Assembly (NCBI GenBank): GCA_963565915.1
Contig: OY751486.1
Span: 1,116,001 to 1,180,000 of the forward strand
DNA length: 64,000 nt
Direction: 5' to 3'
Source of the DNA: Entoloma clypeatum
Taxonomy: Eukaryota > Basidiomycota > Agaricomycetes > Agaricales > Entolomataceae
Position numbers and translations under genes: made by a program. Positions within the stretch are counted from its first letter, which is position 1, and the number at the start of each line of letters is the position of its first letter. Of the stretch, positions 54,719 through 64,000 are shown one piece after another. Below the pieces are notes generated by a model, which saw only the letters and a list, made by a program, of their open reading frames with translations, ran no database searches and was not told the origin of the DNA.

Positions 54719-56475
54719 CCCCCCCATATTTAGTACATACTTCTAAATACATTTTTACTTTTTCCCATATAGGTACTCTTTGTCCGTCTAGTTTTTAAGT
54801 AATCCGAAGTACGGGATAAACTTGCTAAAGAGGATTTTCCCCAGATTCTTAGTCAAAAGGTCTGCAGGGTTATTCACTCCTTTGATGAATTCGACCGTAA
54901 TAATCCCTTCAGATACTTTTTCTCTGACAAAGTGGAATCGCACGTCGATGTGCTTGGATCGCTTCTCAGTTACAGGATTGGATGCGATAAAGACAGAGCC
55001 ATTGTTGTCTCCATAGATCGGAACTGATCCGATCTGCATTCCAAGTTCGGCAAGCATGCTTCTAAGCCATGTCACTGCGCGACTGCAATCTGATAGCGCC
55101 ATGTATTCTGCTTCCGTGGAAGAGAGGGCAATGGTTTTTTGTGCTGATGAAACCCATGTTATTGCTCCAGACGCCAGCGATATGAAGTAACCAGTGGTGG
55201 ATTTCCTGGTGTTTTCGTCTGACGCCCAATCGGAGTCTGTGAAGGCGTAGATCCCTTTCCCAGAATCACCATCGTACATGATCGCGTAATCTTTCGTTGC
55301 CTTCAAATACCTGCAAATATTCCTTGCCACTTCTAAATGGCGTTTGGTAGGGTTTGCGGAAAATTGGGACATTTTGATCACGGCGAAACAAATGTCGGGT
55401 CTTGTCCCGATCATTAAGTACAATAGTGATCCGATGATGGATTGGTACTTGGATCTGAGTTCCGCATTGGGTTCATCTTCGGACTTCATGGGTTTGTAGC
55501 CCGTCGGGAGTGGGGTGTGGGTGGCATGGGATTCGCTCATCCCCATTCGTGCGAGAATTTTCTCAAGGTAAGGTACTTGATCAATGAAGATCTTCTTCCC
55601 ACGTTGCCTTATTTGGATTGAGAGAAATTCTTTCGGTTCCCCATTAGAAACTAGGTGGCCTAGGTCCCTACATTCCCATGTTGTCATGAAGGCCTTCTTC
55701 TTCTCTAGCGTGTACTCTCGGTTTGTGCCGAGAAAAGCAGAGTCATCGACATAAATGACGGCGATTACAGTTTCCCCTTTGGTACTTGTGTGAATGAAAA
55801 CTCCCGCATCAGAGTGGAGCCGGACAAAACCGAGCTTTTTCATGGAGGAATTGAGTTCCCTCCACCAGGCTAATGCGGCCTGCTTAAGTCCGTATAGGGC
55901 TTTGTATAGTCGGTACACAAAGTGTTCTTTCCCTTTAACTATGTAGCCCTCAGGCTGTCACATGTAAATTTCCTCATGGAGTGTTCCATAGAGGAAGGCT
56001 GATGAGACGTCCAAGAATGTCATGAACCACCCTTCAAGGGCTGTCAATGCCAGAATCAACCAGATGGTCTCGTACCTCACTACCGGTGAAAAGATCTGAT
56101 CGAAGTCAATCCCTTCTACCTGTGAGAAGCCTTTTGCGACAAGGCGCGCTTTCAAACGCCCGTCGGATTTTTCGTTGTAAACCCATTTGTTTCTTAGAGC
56201 TTTCCTCCCTGTAGGTAGGGGTACTAACTCCGTGATCACCCCACAGCTTTTGAGCATGTCTAGCTCTTTTCGTTCTGCCGCATACCAATCTTCTTTGTTT
56301 GGAAGAGGGTATATATCTTTGTGTGACATTTCGATGATGCCCACTTGGATAGAGATTGCCTCCATTAGGAGATCGTTCATCCATGCCGTTTGACAGCCTA
56401 ATCTACGTCTTCAATCCATTTTTTCAAGATCAGAAGCAGGGGTGTCTTCCCCATAGATGCTACCTGGCATTCTTC
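54719..56475 (-). mobile_element. Copia-3: 3' half of a copia element fused to gene X
   Basis: It contains only the reverse transcriptase and RNase H half, followed by the shared LTR. It stops abruptly at 56475 in the word AGTTCGAAGAATGCC, where sequence switches to the upstream region of gene X. The identical switch point occurs at 14785 in Copia-1. Confidence 0.88.
54788..56475 (-). pseudogene. Copia-3 reverse transcriptase - RNase H
   Basis: Frames 56380-55958 and 55918-54788 are one coding region interrupted by TGA at 55958 (ATGTGACAG where the other copies have ATGCGACAG, CGA to TGA). Motifs: NKWVYNEKSDGR, IYVDDSAFL, FTDSDWASDENTRK, STEAEYMAL. Unlike Copia-1 and Copia-2 the C-terminus is complete: SKHIDVRFHFVREKV continues to GVNNPADLLTKNLGK and a natural TAG at 54788. 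The LLTK segment is the conserved end of copia pol. Confidence 0.9.
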
Positions 56476-56488
56476 GAACTCTCTCACA

Positions 56489-57141
56489 ATGTCATATCTT
56501 CCCCTAATCAAAGTCGATCCCTCTGATGCCGGCATCAATCTCATTGTCGAGGGAGCAATGGGGGACAACTGGGCATCCATGAATGCCCTCAAGCAGCAGC
56601 AGACCCTCTCCATCGCCTTTGACAAAACCTATGGGATGCAACAGTCATTCTGGGAATGCTTGCCGAAGACAGTGGTCCACAAACCCCCATCCCTGATCAG
56701 CTTGACGCGGTGGACCCATGCCTCCTTACAATCTTGTCTCCTGCTCAGGAAATAGTTGCAGAGGACCCATTTGCTCTACATCGGGACTTCTCCCCCCGAT
56801 TTTATCAAGCATATCATGCTGCAAAGCACACCCGTGATCTCTTCCAGCATCACTATCATCAGGCGGATCCCACTGTACTTCCCGACCTCCCATTTCCCAT
56901 CAATGTCCCATATGCAAGCATTGAGGATGGTCAGCATATTGCCGAGATCGCAGCAATCGCCCTCAGGAATCAAAGTGAGTGACTTATTGTATTACAAGAT
57001 GCTGATTCTCAATCCTTTGCCCATTCAGAACGGGTCCCTTGGAGGGTGGTGGACTATGTCGCTACCTTGGGAAAAGCAGGCGACATCCGAGATGAAGCCA
57101 AAGAGACCTCCCACAATCTCCTTTTCCCTCCTGGCCCCGAC
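56489..57141 (+). pseudogene. Gene X fragment (unidentified), intron retained
   Basis: The ATG at 56489 starts MSYLPLIKVDPSDAGINLIV. The frame shifts near 56650 to MLAEDSGPQTPIPDQLDAVD and continues through FALHRDFSPRFYQAYHAAKH to IAALALR-like sequence. A GT-AG intron of about 54 bp (GTGAGT...TTCAG, 56974-57028) leads to VPWRVVDYVATLGKAGDIRD. The gypsy LTR cuts it at 57142. The retained intron shows a genomic origin. The same frameshift is present in the copy within Copia-1, so the break predates the duplication. I recognise no domain. Confidence 0.6.
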
Positions 57142-57722
57142 TGTAAGGGCAACCATCCGATTTCCTCAATCCGACACCTCCGACACCTCCGACCCATCAT
57201 CTGATTTCCTCAATCCGACACCTCCATCACCTCCGACCCATCATCCGATTTCCTCAATCCGACACCTCCAACACCTCCGACCCATCCTCCGACCCTCCGA
57301 CCGTTGTGGTACGTCTATTATTTATATTACTATACTTTACGTTTCCTTTCGTTTCCATCTATCCTTCGACACCTCCAACCTCCGACACTTCCGACCCGTC
57401 CTCTGCGTCGGAGTGCACGTCGGAGCAATGATTTATACCACCACATGCACACTTCTGATTTACATATTCCGTTCCCATCCCTACTCCTGATCTTTGTCGT
57501 ATTTCAACATTCCTCTCCTCATTTCCAATTCTCGTCATCTATATAGCTGTCTAGCCTGCAAGGGAATCCTCAGAACTTTCTCTTTGGATTTCCCTTGCAG
57601 GGTACGCCTCGTATTGTACTTTGTAGAGTCTAATTTAACTTTGGATTTCCCTTGCAAGTCGTCCGATGTCGGAGTCACTTCGGAGCACTTCGGAGTTGTT
57701 GGATCGTAAGGTCGCCCTTACA
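57142..57722 (+). repeat. Gypsy-3 5' LTR
   Basis: 581 bp with 9-bp inverted ends (TGTAAGGGC/GCCCTTACA). The first 160 bp holds tandem variants of ATTTCCTCAATCCGACACCTCC, and the 3' part holds two copies of TTTGGATTTCCCTTGCA. TCCGAC/TCCGAT words are dense. Confidence 0.85.
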
Positions 57723-57796
57723 GTAGAAAGTTCTCTCTAAACGGACCGGGTACAAATTGTACCATTGAAGCCATTCCGCGCTTCGGAGTTGACGAC

Positions 57797-59095
57797 ATGG
57801 ACTCGAGTCCACCCTCCTCCGATTCCAGTACATCTGACACCCCTTCTGATCCCTCTTCCCACCATTCTGCCTACCACTCTGTAACTGGTGACTCCGTATC
57901 GCACGTAGAAATGGACGACCCCGAACGTCTTGCTGCGCTTGAACACAAGTTCTAGGAACACCGCCAGACCCTCACCAACATTACTGCTCAACTCAAACAA
58001 CTTATCCGTGCCGCTATTCCACCTGTTCCCATTCCCAACCCTGACCTGATTCCCCCTCCAGCGGAGGCCCCAGTTCTGGCCTTCCTGCCAGCCCCGATCA
58101 CACCTGCCAGTCCAGGTGTGTGTCGGGCCAAACCCGCAACTCCGTCGGACTTCGACGGAGCACGTACCACTGGTTGGACTTTTCTTAATTCTTGCGAACT
58201 GTATATGGGACTGGTTCCGGAACAGTTTGCAGATGATCATGCTAGGATCTATTGGGCACTTTCCTTCATGAAGAGTGGACGTGCTGCGCGCTTCGCCGAC
58301 CGCGTCATCCGACAAGAGTGTCGGACCGGAGCTCCGTGTCACCAGACCTGGGTGCAGTTCCGAACCGCATTCATCGTGGAGTTCACTCCAAAAAACAAAG
58401 AACAAGACGCACGGCTCATTCTTGAGGGAGAAGCCTATTACCAAGGTAGTCGGGATGTGGAGGCTTACATTGACGACTTCAAGGATTATGTTGAAAAGGC
58501 TGGGTACACCGAAGGAACGAACATAGTACTTAAGTTCCGACATGGCCTCCGATCCGACATCCAATCCAAAATTGCGACACTAACTTTTGGACGACCCGCG
58601 GATGACAACCCGGATGCCTGGTATGCAGCCGCACGAGTCAACGACGATAATCAAATTGCCAATAAAGCTTTCAAGTCCACAGTTCCAACACGCCCGAACC
58701 CTTTCCGCACTGCTCCGACCGCACCGAAGGCAGCGGCAGGATGTGTATTTCCCCGACCTTTCATCCCCTATATTCTGCGTGCACCTTCAACAGTCATTGC
58801 TCCGACTCCAACCATCCGTGACCCCAATGCGATGGATATCTATGCCTCTCGCGTCAGGGGTAAGAACGCCAATGTATGCTTCAGATGTGATAAAACTGGT
58901 CATTTCAGTCGCGAGTGTCTGCTCCGATTCGACGTCCGATTCATGATGTTGGACGAACAGGAGGAGTACATGATGGACCAACTAGCCGCTAAAGATGCAG
59001 TGGTGTCTACCTCCGACGTTGCTGGAGCATTGGAGCAAGCGGAAGACAAACAAGCCCCGACAACGAGTGAATGGTGTGCCCTCGTTGTCCACTAG
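57797..59095 (+). pseudogene. Gypsy-3 gag with CCHC zinc knuckle
   Basis: The ATG at 57797 starts a Ser/Pro/Asp-rich N-terminus (MDSSPPSSDSSTSDTPSDPS). A TAG at 57953 interrupts the frame (HKF-stop-EHRQTLTNI), probably from CAG. The frame resumes with a Pro-rich linker and the capsid-like gag domain (FDGARTTGWTFLNSCELYMG, RFADRVIRQE, VQFRTAFIVEF, VEAYIDDFKDYVEKAGY). It ends with the zinc knuckle CFRCDKTGHFSREC (CX2CX4HX4C) and a TAG at 59093. Total about 432 codons, a usual gag length. Gag would package the element RNA; pol is missing in this copy. Confidence 0.88.
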
Positions 59096-59099
59096 TGTT

Positions 59100-59290
59100 T
59101 CAAGGTTCAGTCCAATAGGACTGGAACCAGACCAGACTGAACCGAAAATGAACCGAAATAGACTGAGACCGCGGTCTTGGTCTATGCTAAAATGGGAAGG
59201 GCCCGGTCTTTGGTCTCGACCAAAAATTTTTTTGTTGAAGACCGGTGGGGGACCGGTTGAAACCGGTCTTTTTGGGTACTAGTACACATG
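59100..59290. repeat. CCGGT-rich self-complementary patch
   Basis: Repeated ACCGG/CCGGT words (GACCGGTGGGGGACCGGTTGAAACCGGTC) and GGACTGGAACCAGACC-like inverted words. Comparable in style to 30940-31062. Not coding. Confidence 0.5.
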
Positions 59291-59307
59291 TATTTATGTG
59301 GCTGTCG

Positions 59308-59750
59308 GCCGTTGGGCGATAAAGGGGGATGCGTCGTGGCAGTTGGGCACAGGACGCTGTTGGGCGCAAAGGGAGGCCGTTGGGCGTGAGTTGACAAGGC
59401 CATTGAGAGGGGGCCGTTGGGCGTGTGGAGCGGCATTGGGGGTGAGTCGACGCCGTGGGGCGCGATAGGGGGCCGTTGGGCGCGAGTGGAGGCCGTTGGG
59501 TGTGGGTGGAGGCCATTGGGGGCGAAGGGAGGCCGTTGGGCGTGAAAGGACGCCGTTGGGTGCTAGAGGGGGCCGTTGGGCACAGGAGGGGCCGTTGGGG
59601 GCGAGTCGAGGCCGTTGGGGGCAAAGGGACACCGTTGGGCATAAAAGGAAGCCGTTGGGCACGAAAGGATGCCGTTGGGCGCTAGAGGGGGCCGTTGGGT
59701 GCTAGAGGGGGGCGTTGGGCGCCAGAAAGGGCCGTTGGGCAAGAGTGGGC
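59308..59750. repeat. Minisatellite, unit about 20 bp
   Basis: About 22 tandem variants of GGCCGTTGGGCGNGAGNGGA. GTTGGG recurs 18 times and CATTGGG or CGTGGGG variants fill most gaps. A few related units in reverse complement lie at 61440-61530 between Gypsy-2 pol and its LTR, suggesting the array expanded from a gypsy-derived sequence. Confidence 0.9.
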
Positions 59751-60820
59751 ATGAAAGTCAGATGGCGAACTGGGCAAAGGATTTGTTTGGCCCAGAAAGC
59801 AGCCAAAGCAAATAAGGGCAAATAGCCTGCCCTCGTTTGGACGCGCATCAGGCGCACATAAAATGTGTCAACTAAATATAAACACACTTAAAAAAACATC
59901 GCACATCTGCCTACATGTCTTACACAGGGGCAGCAAAAGCTTATGCACTATATCAATTAAGTATTAGAGCATTTTGTGTCACTGACTATGTATCTATTTT
60001 GTGAAATTTTGCCACGGATCTTATGATATAGCGATGCAGAGCTCTGCACCAAATAATAGTAAACAATGCGCAGAATGCATCGTGTGGGTGCGCGCGGCAC
60101 CTTCCTCATGGTCTAATAAGAGTTTTAAGTCATAGAACTCATAAATACATATATATTGACCTTCTGAAACACCTTGAATAATTTTAAGATGTCTAGATAA
60201 GATAGAAATAATCAAATGTGCATATTTCAGTAAAAGTGTTATATCTCCATGATTGATCCACCAAATTTGAAAAACAAATGTGCTGTGAGATCCCCTGAAT
60301 GGGGAGAATCCAAAGCTGAAGTAAAATTTTCTGGTCAAATTTTTGACCTATTTTGCTTATATTCACCTTATTAAGTCCTTGAATTTTATTTGCATGGTCT
60401 GAATAGCTTTACATACAATGTTGCAATAGTATATATTTACTACATGTAGTTTAAAGGGGTTGTGGAAAGGAGAAAGTGAGGAAATGATGTTTTTTGTGTT
60501 TGAGGTAACTCATGATGCACTGTTTATCACGATTTACAATGTGATTTGATACATCAATTTGCTGCCCAGACTCTCTACCATACATGGCTCATGTATCTAA
60601 CTGTATATATACATCTTATAGGTTTATAAACATCCCTAAATCAGTTAATAAGTATATTTGAGGCCTGTGATGCCACAGTTTGGGCATTGAGGCCGCGAGT
60701 TTCAATGACACACTCGCTCGGCATTGGCTGCCGAGCAACTCGGCAATTGCTGAAAGTTGAACCATAAGTCGACGGCCAGCGAAACGTTCCCACAGTTCTT
60801 TTTATCCCCCACCTCCACTC
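59751..60820. other. AT-rich non-coding DNA
   Basis: No coding frame. A TGCCGAG-CAA-CTCGGCA hairpin lies near 60731. Otherwise nothing recognisable. Confidence 0.5.
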
Positions 60821-61418
60821 TGTAAGGGCGACCTTACGATCCAAGACTCAAACTCAGATACTTGCAAGGGAGATCTGAAGTTTAGATTGAGCAGTCTGAT
60901 AAGTAATACAACACACACAGAATTTATCTATAGAACTAATTTTGTAAAAATAAACCATTGAAAACTTCGTTCTAGTTTTACTTGTAATCACTAAAACTTC
61001 ATTAGAAAAATACAAATTAAATACCAATATTGTAAATTAAACTTATTTATTTAAGATTTAATTTTAAGGTAATTAAAAAAAGTTGCCTTGCAAGGGAGAT
61101 CCAAAGAGAAAGTTCTAAGGATTCCCCTGCAAGCTAGCGAGATAAATAGTAAAATGAGATATGAAATAAGAGATAAAACGAGACGCATGAATGATGAGCA
61201 ATGATTGGGAGTAGCGATGAAGGATGAATGGAAACAAGATGAATGATAGTACCTGTGATCCGACGTGCAGAGTAGCGGATGGGGGCGGAGTCGTCGGATG
61301 CGGAGAGGCGGATAAGATGTCGGAGACAGCGGATACGATCAGAGGACGTCGGAGATGGTGGAATAGAAAGGAAAGGAAGAAAAAGGAAAAGTGAAAAGTG
61401 AAAGTGGTTGCCCTTACA
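60821..61418 (-). repeat. Gypsy-2 3' LTR
   Basis: 598 bp. It shares its ends and the CCCTTGCAAG/TTTCTCTTTGGAT block with the 57142 LTR but has an AT-rich central insertion of about 200 bp (60900-61090) between two TCCCTTGCAAG copies. Confidence 0.85.
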
Positions 61419-61521
61419 CACTCCATATGGCCACCACCTCTGCCCAACGCCAACCACTCATGGCTAACGACCACCACTTGTGGCCAACTGCCCGCTATTG
61501 CCCCCTCTACCGCCCAACGGC

Positions 61522-62982
61522 CTACTTTTGAGGAGAGCGGACTTGGCGTCGGAAAGGGTCGTCGGGAACTAGTGAAAGTTTGACGACATGGAATACTGGG
61601 TGAACGCGGGACATGGAAGGGGGAAGGCGAAGTTCATAGGCATGTGTTCCGACAGGTCGGACCACTGGGAAAGGGCCTACGTATCGATGTGCAAGCTTTT
61701 TTGTGGGTCGGGTGGTTTTGAGGTCTGATGAGTCTAAAAAGACCTTGTTCCCCGGGCGGAATGTCGGAGTGGTGCTCCGATGCTGGTTGTAGTATCGCGC
61801 CATGTCATCTTTTGCCTTTGTCAGTGCTGCGCGAGCCTCCTCTAGAGCGGACTTCATCCGCTGGCTGAAATCCGCTACCGCCTCGATCTCCGTCTGCTTC
61901 TCGCGAGGTTCGAATCCCATGCGCGGATGGCGGCCGGTGTCAATGTAGAATGGAGTTTGACGTGTCGATGCATGAACATGGTTGTTGTATGCAAATTCAG
62001 CCATTGGAAGCCATTCGTCCCAATCGTCTTGACGTTCATTGATGAATAGGCGAAGGTATTGTTCCAATCCTTGATTGACCCGCTCCGTCTGTCCATCCGA
62101 CTGCGGATGGTAGGCTGTCGAGGCAGCAACCTTAATGTTAAGCAGCCTGTATAGTTCGTGCGTGAACTTGGCGACAAACTGTGGTCCTCGGTCGGAGACA
62201 ATGGCCTCCGGTAGTCCGTGGAGTTTCCAGACATTTTGAACATAGGAGTGTGCAGTCCCGAGTGCGGAGATGTCGGAGTGCATCGGGATGAAGTGTCCCC
62301 GCTTCCCTACTGAGTCCACTATGACCATGATAGCGTCGTAGCCATGGGCTTCTGGTAGTTCAGTAATGAAGTCAACACTGGTTACTTGCCATCGCTCCGT
62401 GGGGACCGGTAGCGGATTGAGCTCTCCGGAGGGCGGAGTGCGTCGGACCTTGGTGCGGAGGCAAGGGTCGCATGTCTTGCAATATTGACCTATTAAACAA
62501 GACATGTGTGGCCACCAGTAATTGCGCGACACCAGTTCCAAGGTTTTCCACCGTCCAGGATGTCCGGCCACCGGAGTGTCATGGTGTTGTGTGAGGATCC
62601 GATGATGCAGTTGGGGATTGTTAGGAACATAGATACGATCCCTGAAGTAGAGCAAACCTTCCGCTTGCCTCCACTCCGCACTACGGACGGACCCCGCTCC
62701 GACGGTCGGAAGGGATTTGACAACCTCCGCCACACTATCTTCCAGTAACCCCTCTCGGATTCCCTGTCGGACCTGGCGGAGGACATCGTGTTCTTCCCCT
62801 TGAACAGTGACCCCCGCATTGCTCGCACTGCAGACAATTCTGGTCGAAGAAGGATGATGTTTTTGTAGTCCCGCGATCCGTCTCCGTGGTCCGCTCGTCG
62901 GGACAAAGTGTCGGACTTGCCCATTGACTTGCCAGGTCGATGGTGCATTTTGAAATCGAAATGAGCAAGGTATAAGGACCAT
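61522..62982 (-). CDS. Gypsy-2 pol, integrase
   Basis: 486-codon frame; the first 60 or so residues are out-of-frame sequence before the frameshift. Zinc domain (HHDTPVAGHPGRWKT ... CKTCDPC), integrase core (SVDFITELP, VSDRGPQFVAKF, DGQTERVNQGLEQYL) and a C-terminal GPF-like module (AHRYVGPFPVV, VHPVFHVVKLS). No chromodomain is seen before the stop, unlike Gypsy-1. Confidence 0.9.
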   Translation of the reverse strand: MVLIPCSFRFQNAPSTWQVNGQVRHFVPTSGPRRRIAGLQKHHPSSTRIVCSASNAGVTVQGEEHDVLRQVRQGIREGLLEDSVAEVVKSLPTVGAGSVRSAEWRQAEGLLYFRDRIYVPNNPQLHHRILTQHHDTPVAGHPGRWKTLELVSRNYWWPHMSCLIGQYCKTCDPCLRTKVRRTPPSGELNPLPVPTERWQVTSVDFITELPEAHGYDAIMVIVDSVGKRGHFIPMHSDISALGTAHSYVQNVWKLHGLPEAIVSDRGPQFVAKFTHELYRLLNIKVAASTAYHPQSDGQTERVNQGLEQYLRLFINERQDDWDEWLPMAEFAYNNHVHASTRQTPFYIDTGRHPRMGFEPREKQTEIEAVADFSQRMKSALEEARAALTKAKDDMARYYNQHRSTTPTFRPGNKVFLDSSDLKTTRPTKKLAHRYVGPFPVVRPVGTHAYELRLPPSMSRVHPVFHVVKLSLVPDDPFRRQVRSPQK

Positions 62983-62993
62983 CTAGCCTGTTG

Positions 62994-64000
62994 TCAATTT
63001 AGTTTTTGAGCTGTCATGAAATACTCAAGATTTTTGTGGTCCGTCCAAATCTCCACTGTCTTCTCCGCTCCTTCAAGGAAGTGCCTCCACTCCTCCAATG
63101 CACGGACCACTGCCAACATCTCCTTGTCGTAGATCTCGTAGTTGCGTTCCACCGGACTAAGGCTTTTGGAATAGAATGCCACAGGGTGCCACTTACCGTC
63201 CTCTGTTGGTTGGGACAGTACTGCTCCAGTTGCAAAGTCCGAGCTATCTGCTTCTATCCGCCACTTCTTTCCATGATCAGCTAAGACCAGGATCGGAGCG
63301 GATGTAATCCTCTGCTTCAACTCCGCAAATGCGGACACTTCTCCCTCCTTCCAAGACCAGAGGTGCCCTTTCTTCGTGAGCTCGAAAAGAGGGCGCGCGA
63401 TGTCCGAGAACCCTTCAATAAAACGGTGATAGGAGTTAGTGAATCCTAGAAAGAACTGTACTTCTCGGACGTTTGTCAGAGCAGGCCACTCCGCGACCCC
63501 CGCTACCTTCACCGGATCCATCTCTACGTGTCCTTGTTCAATAATAAGGCCTAGGTATTCAATGCGCATTTGTTCAAACTCGCATTTCTCTGGTTTTAGA
63601 TAGAGTTTGTGTTCGTGAAGTCGTTCCAGTACGATCCGTGTGACTCTCCGATGCTCCGCAAGGGTCTCCGTGAAGATGAGTATATCGTCGAGGTAAACAC
63701 AAACTACACCTTCAGTGATAAGGTCCTGAAAGATCTTGTTCATCATAGTCTGGAATGTGGATGGACTATTAGTGAGGCCGAAGAACATCACCAATGGTTC
63801 ATAGAGTCTGCGATTGGTCCGAAAAGCAGCCTTCCACTTGTCTCCGGGTTTTATCCGCACATTGTTGTAGCCCCAGCGGATGTCGAGCTTGGTGAAGTAT
63901 TGAGCACATTGAAGTTTATTGATCAGTTTGGATATGAGCGGAAGCGGATACTTGTTTTTGATAGTTTTGGAGTTGAGTGACCGGTAGTCTTGTACAAGAC
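62994..64000 (-). CDS. Gypsy-2 pol, reverse transcriptase - RNase H (partial)
   Basis: The frame is open to the window edge. Motifs: QDYRSLNSKTIKNKYPLPLI, FTKLDIRWGYNNVRI, FGLTNSPSTFQTMMNKIF and the intact catalytic VYLDDILIFT. RNase H motifs follow (EADSSDFATGAVLSQ, WTDHKNLEYF). It ends at TGA 62994 in KLN-stop-QQARWSLYLAHF. Relatives have Arg here, so this is again CGA to TGA. Confidence 0.92.
   Translation of the reverse strand, partial: LVQDYRSLNSKTIKNKYPLPLISKLINKLQCAQYFTKLDIRWGYNNVRIKPGDKWKAAFRTNRRLYEPLVMFFGLTNSPSTFQTMMNKIFQDLITEGVVCVYLDDILIFTETLAEHRRVTRIVLERLHEHKLYLKPEKCEFEQMRIEYLGLIIEQGHVEMDPVKVAGVAEWPALTNVREVQFFLGFTNSYHRFIEGFSDIARPLFELTKKGHLWSWKEGEVSAFAELKQRITSAPILVLADHGKKWRIEADSSDFATGAVLSQPTEDGKWHPVAFYSKSLSPVERNYEIYDKEMLAVVRALEEWRHFLEGAEKTVEIWTDHKNLEYFMTAQKLN

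Larger units (their letters stand above)
57142..59095 (+). mobile_element. Gypsy-3 fragment: 5' LTR plus gag
   Basis: An LTR (57142-57722) with TGTAAGGGC...GCCCTTACA ends is followed by gag. No pol follows; sequence becomes unrelated right after the gag stop. The LTR ends and the internal words around TTTCTCTTTGGATTTCCCTTG match the Gypsy-2 LTR in opposite orientation, so the two are the same or a sister family. Confidence 0.85.
60821..64000 (-). mobile_element. Gypsy-2: Ty3/gypsy element, partial (runs off window)
   Basis: The 3' LTR (60821-61418) is followed on the minus strand by integrase and reverse transcriptase. The 5' part lies beyond position 64000. The LTR ends TGTAAGGGC/GCCCTTACA match Gypsy-3. 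A TGA at 62994 and a frameshift near 62810-62830 separate RT from integrase. Confidence 0.92.

Noticed and set aside
59187..59662. Minus-strand repetitive Pro/Asn frames of 120-150 codons
   Set aside because: Translations of the 20-bp minisatellite; open because the unit lacks stops, not because of coding.
1..64000. CRISPR array or bacterial operon
   Set aside because: No regularly spaced direct repeats with unique spacers; introns and LTR elements show a eukaryotic genome.

Overview
The window is nuclear DNA of a filamentous fungus, most likely an agaricomycete basidiomycete. The evidence is short GT-AG introns (about 45-70 bp), chromodomain Ty3/gypsy and Ty1/copia retrotransposons, a remnant of the fungal FAS alpha subunit with its C-terminal phosphopantetheinyl transferase domain, and OrsD-like zinc-finger proteins. 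It is a retrotransposon-rich, gene-poor accessory region. Most genic sequence is either retroelement or a decayed fragment of a housekeeping gene that presumably has an intact copy elsewhere.

Layout. 1-4165 holds no supportable gene apart from one short relic. 4166-16850 is a copia element (Copia-1) with 312-bp LTRs, split at 7990-14396 by a nested gypsy element (Gypsy-1: 477-bp LTRs, CTTGA target-site duplication). Gypsy-1 carries an antisense, intron-containing accessory gene between its integrase and its 3' LTR. 17875-21110 is a tight cluster of gene fragments: FAS2 on the minus strand, then BRR2 and POL1 on the plus strand. 22681-26785 (minus, gene A) and 37236-41176 (plus, gene B) are two large paralogous genes whose predicted exons splice in frame to 1274 and 1249 residues. 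Their promoters and first 46 or so codons lie in a near-identical inverted repeat of about 0.9 kb, while the rest of the proteins is strongly diverged. The 9 kb between the repeat arms contains fragments of DBP5, an Spt5-like repeat region and a 2OG-oxygenase-like gene, two telomere-like words, and several hairpins and palindromes. 41560-48280 is a long, frameshifted, 3'-truncated GCN1 copy. 49282-56475 (minus) is a tandem copia array of the form LTR-internal-LTR-internal, truncated where it is fused to an unidentified gene fragment (gene X) that also sits inside Copia-1. 57142-59095 is a gypsy LTR plus gag fragment, followed by a 20-bp minisatellite and AT-rich DNA. 60821-64000 (minus) is another gypsy element running off the window.

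How the parts relate. Retroelement nonsense codons are repeatedly CGA to TGA, which fits C-to-T change at CpG (methylation deamination or a RIP-like process). Against that decay, genes A and B keep complete open frames across five and four introns, which makes them the best candidates for functional, possibly undescribed genes here. The antisense gene of Gypsy-1 is the other notable system.
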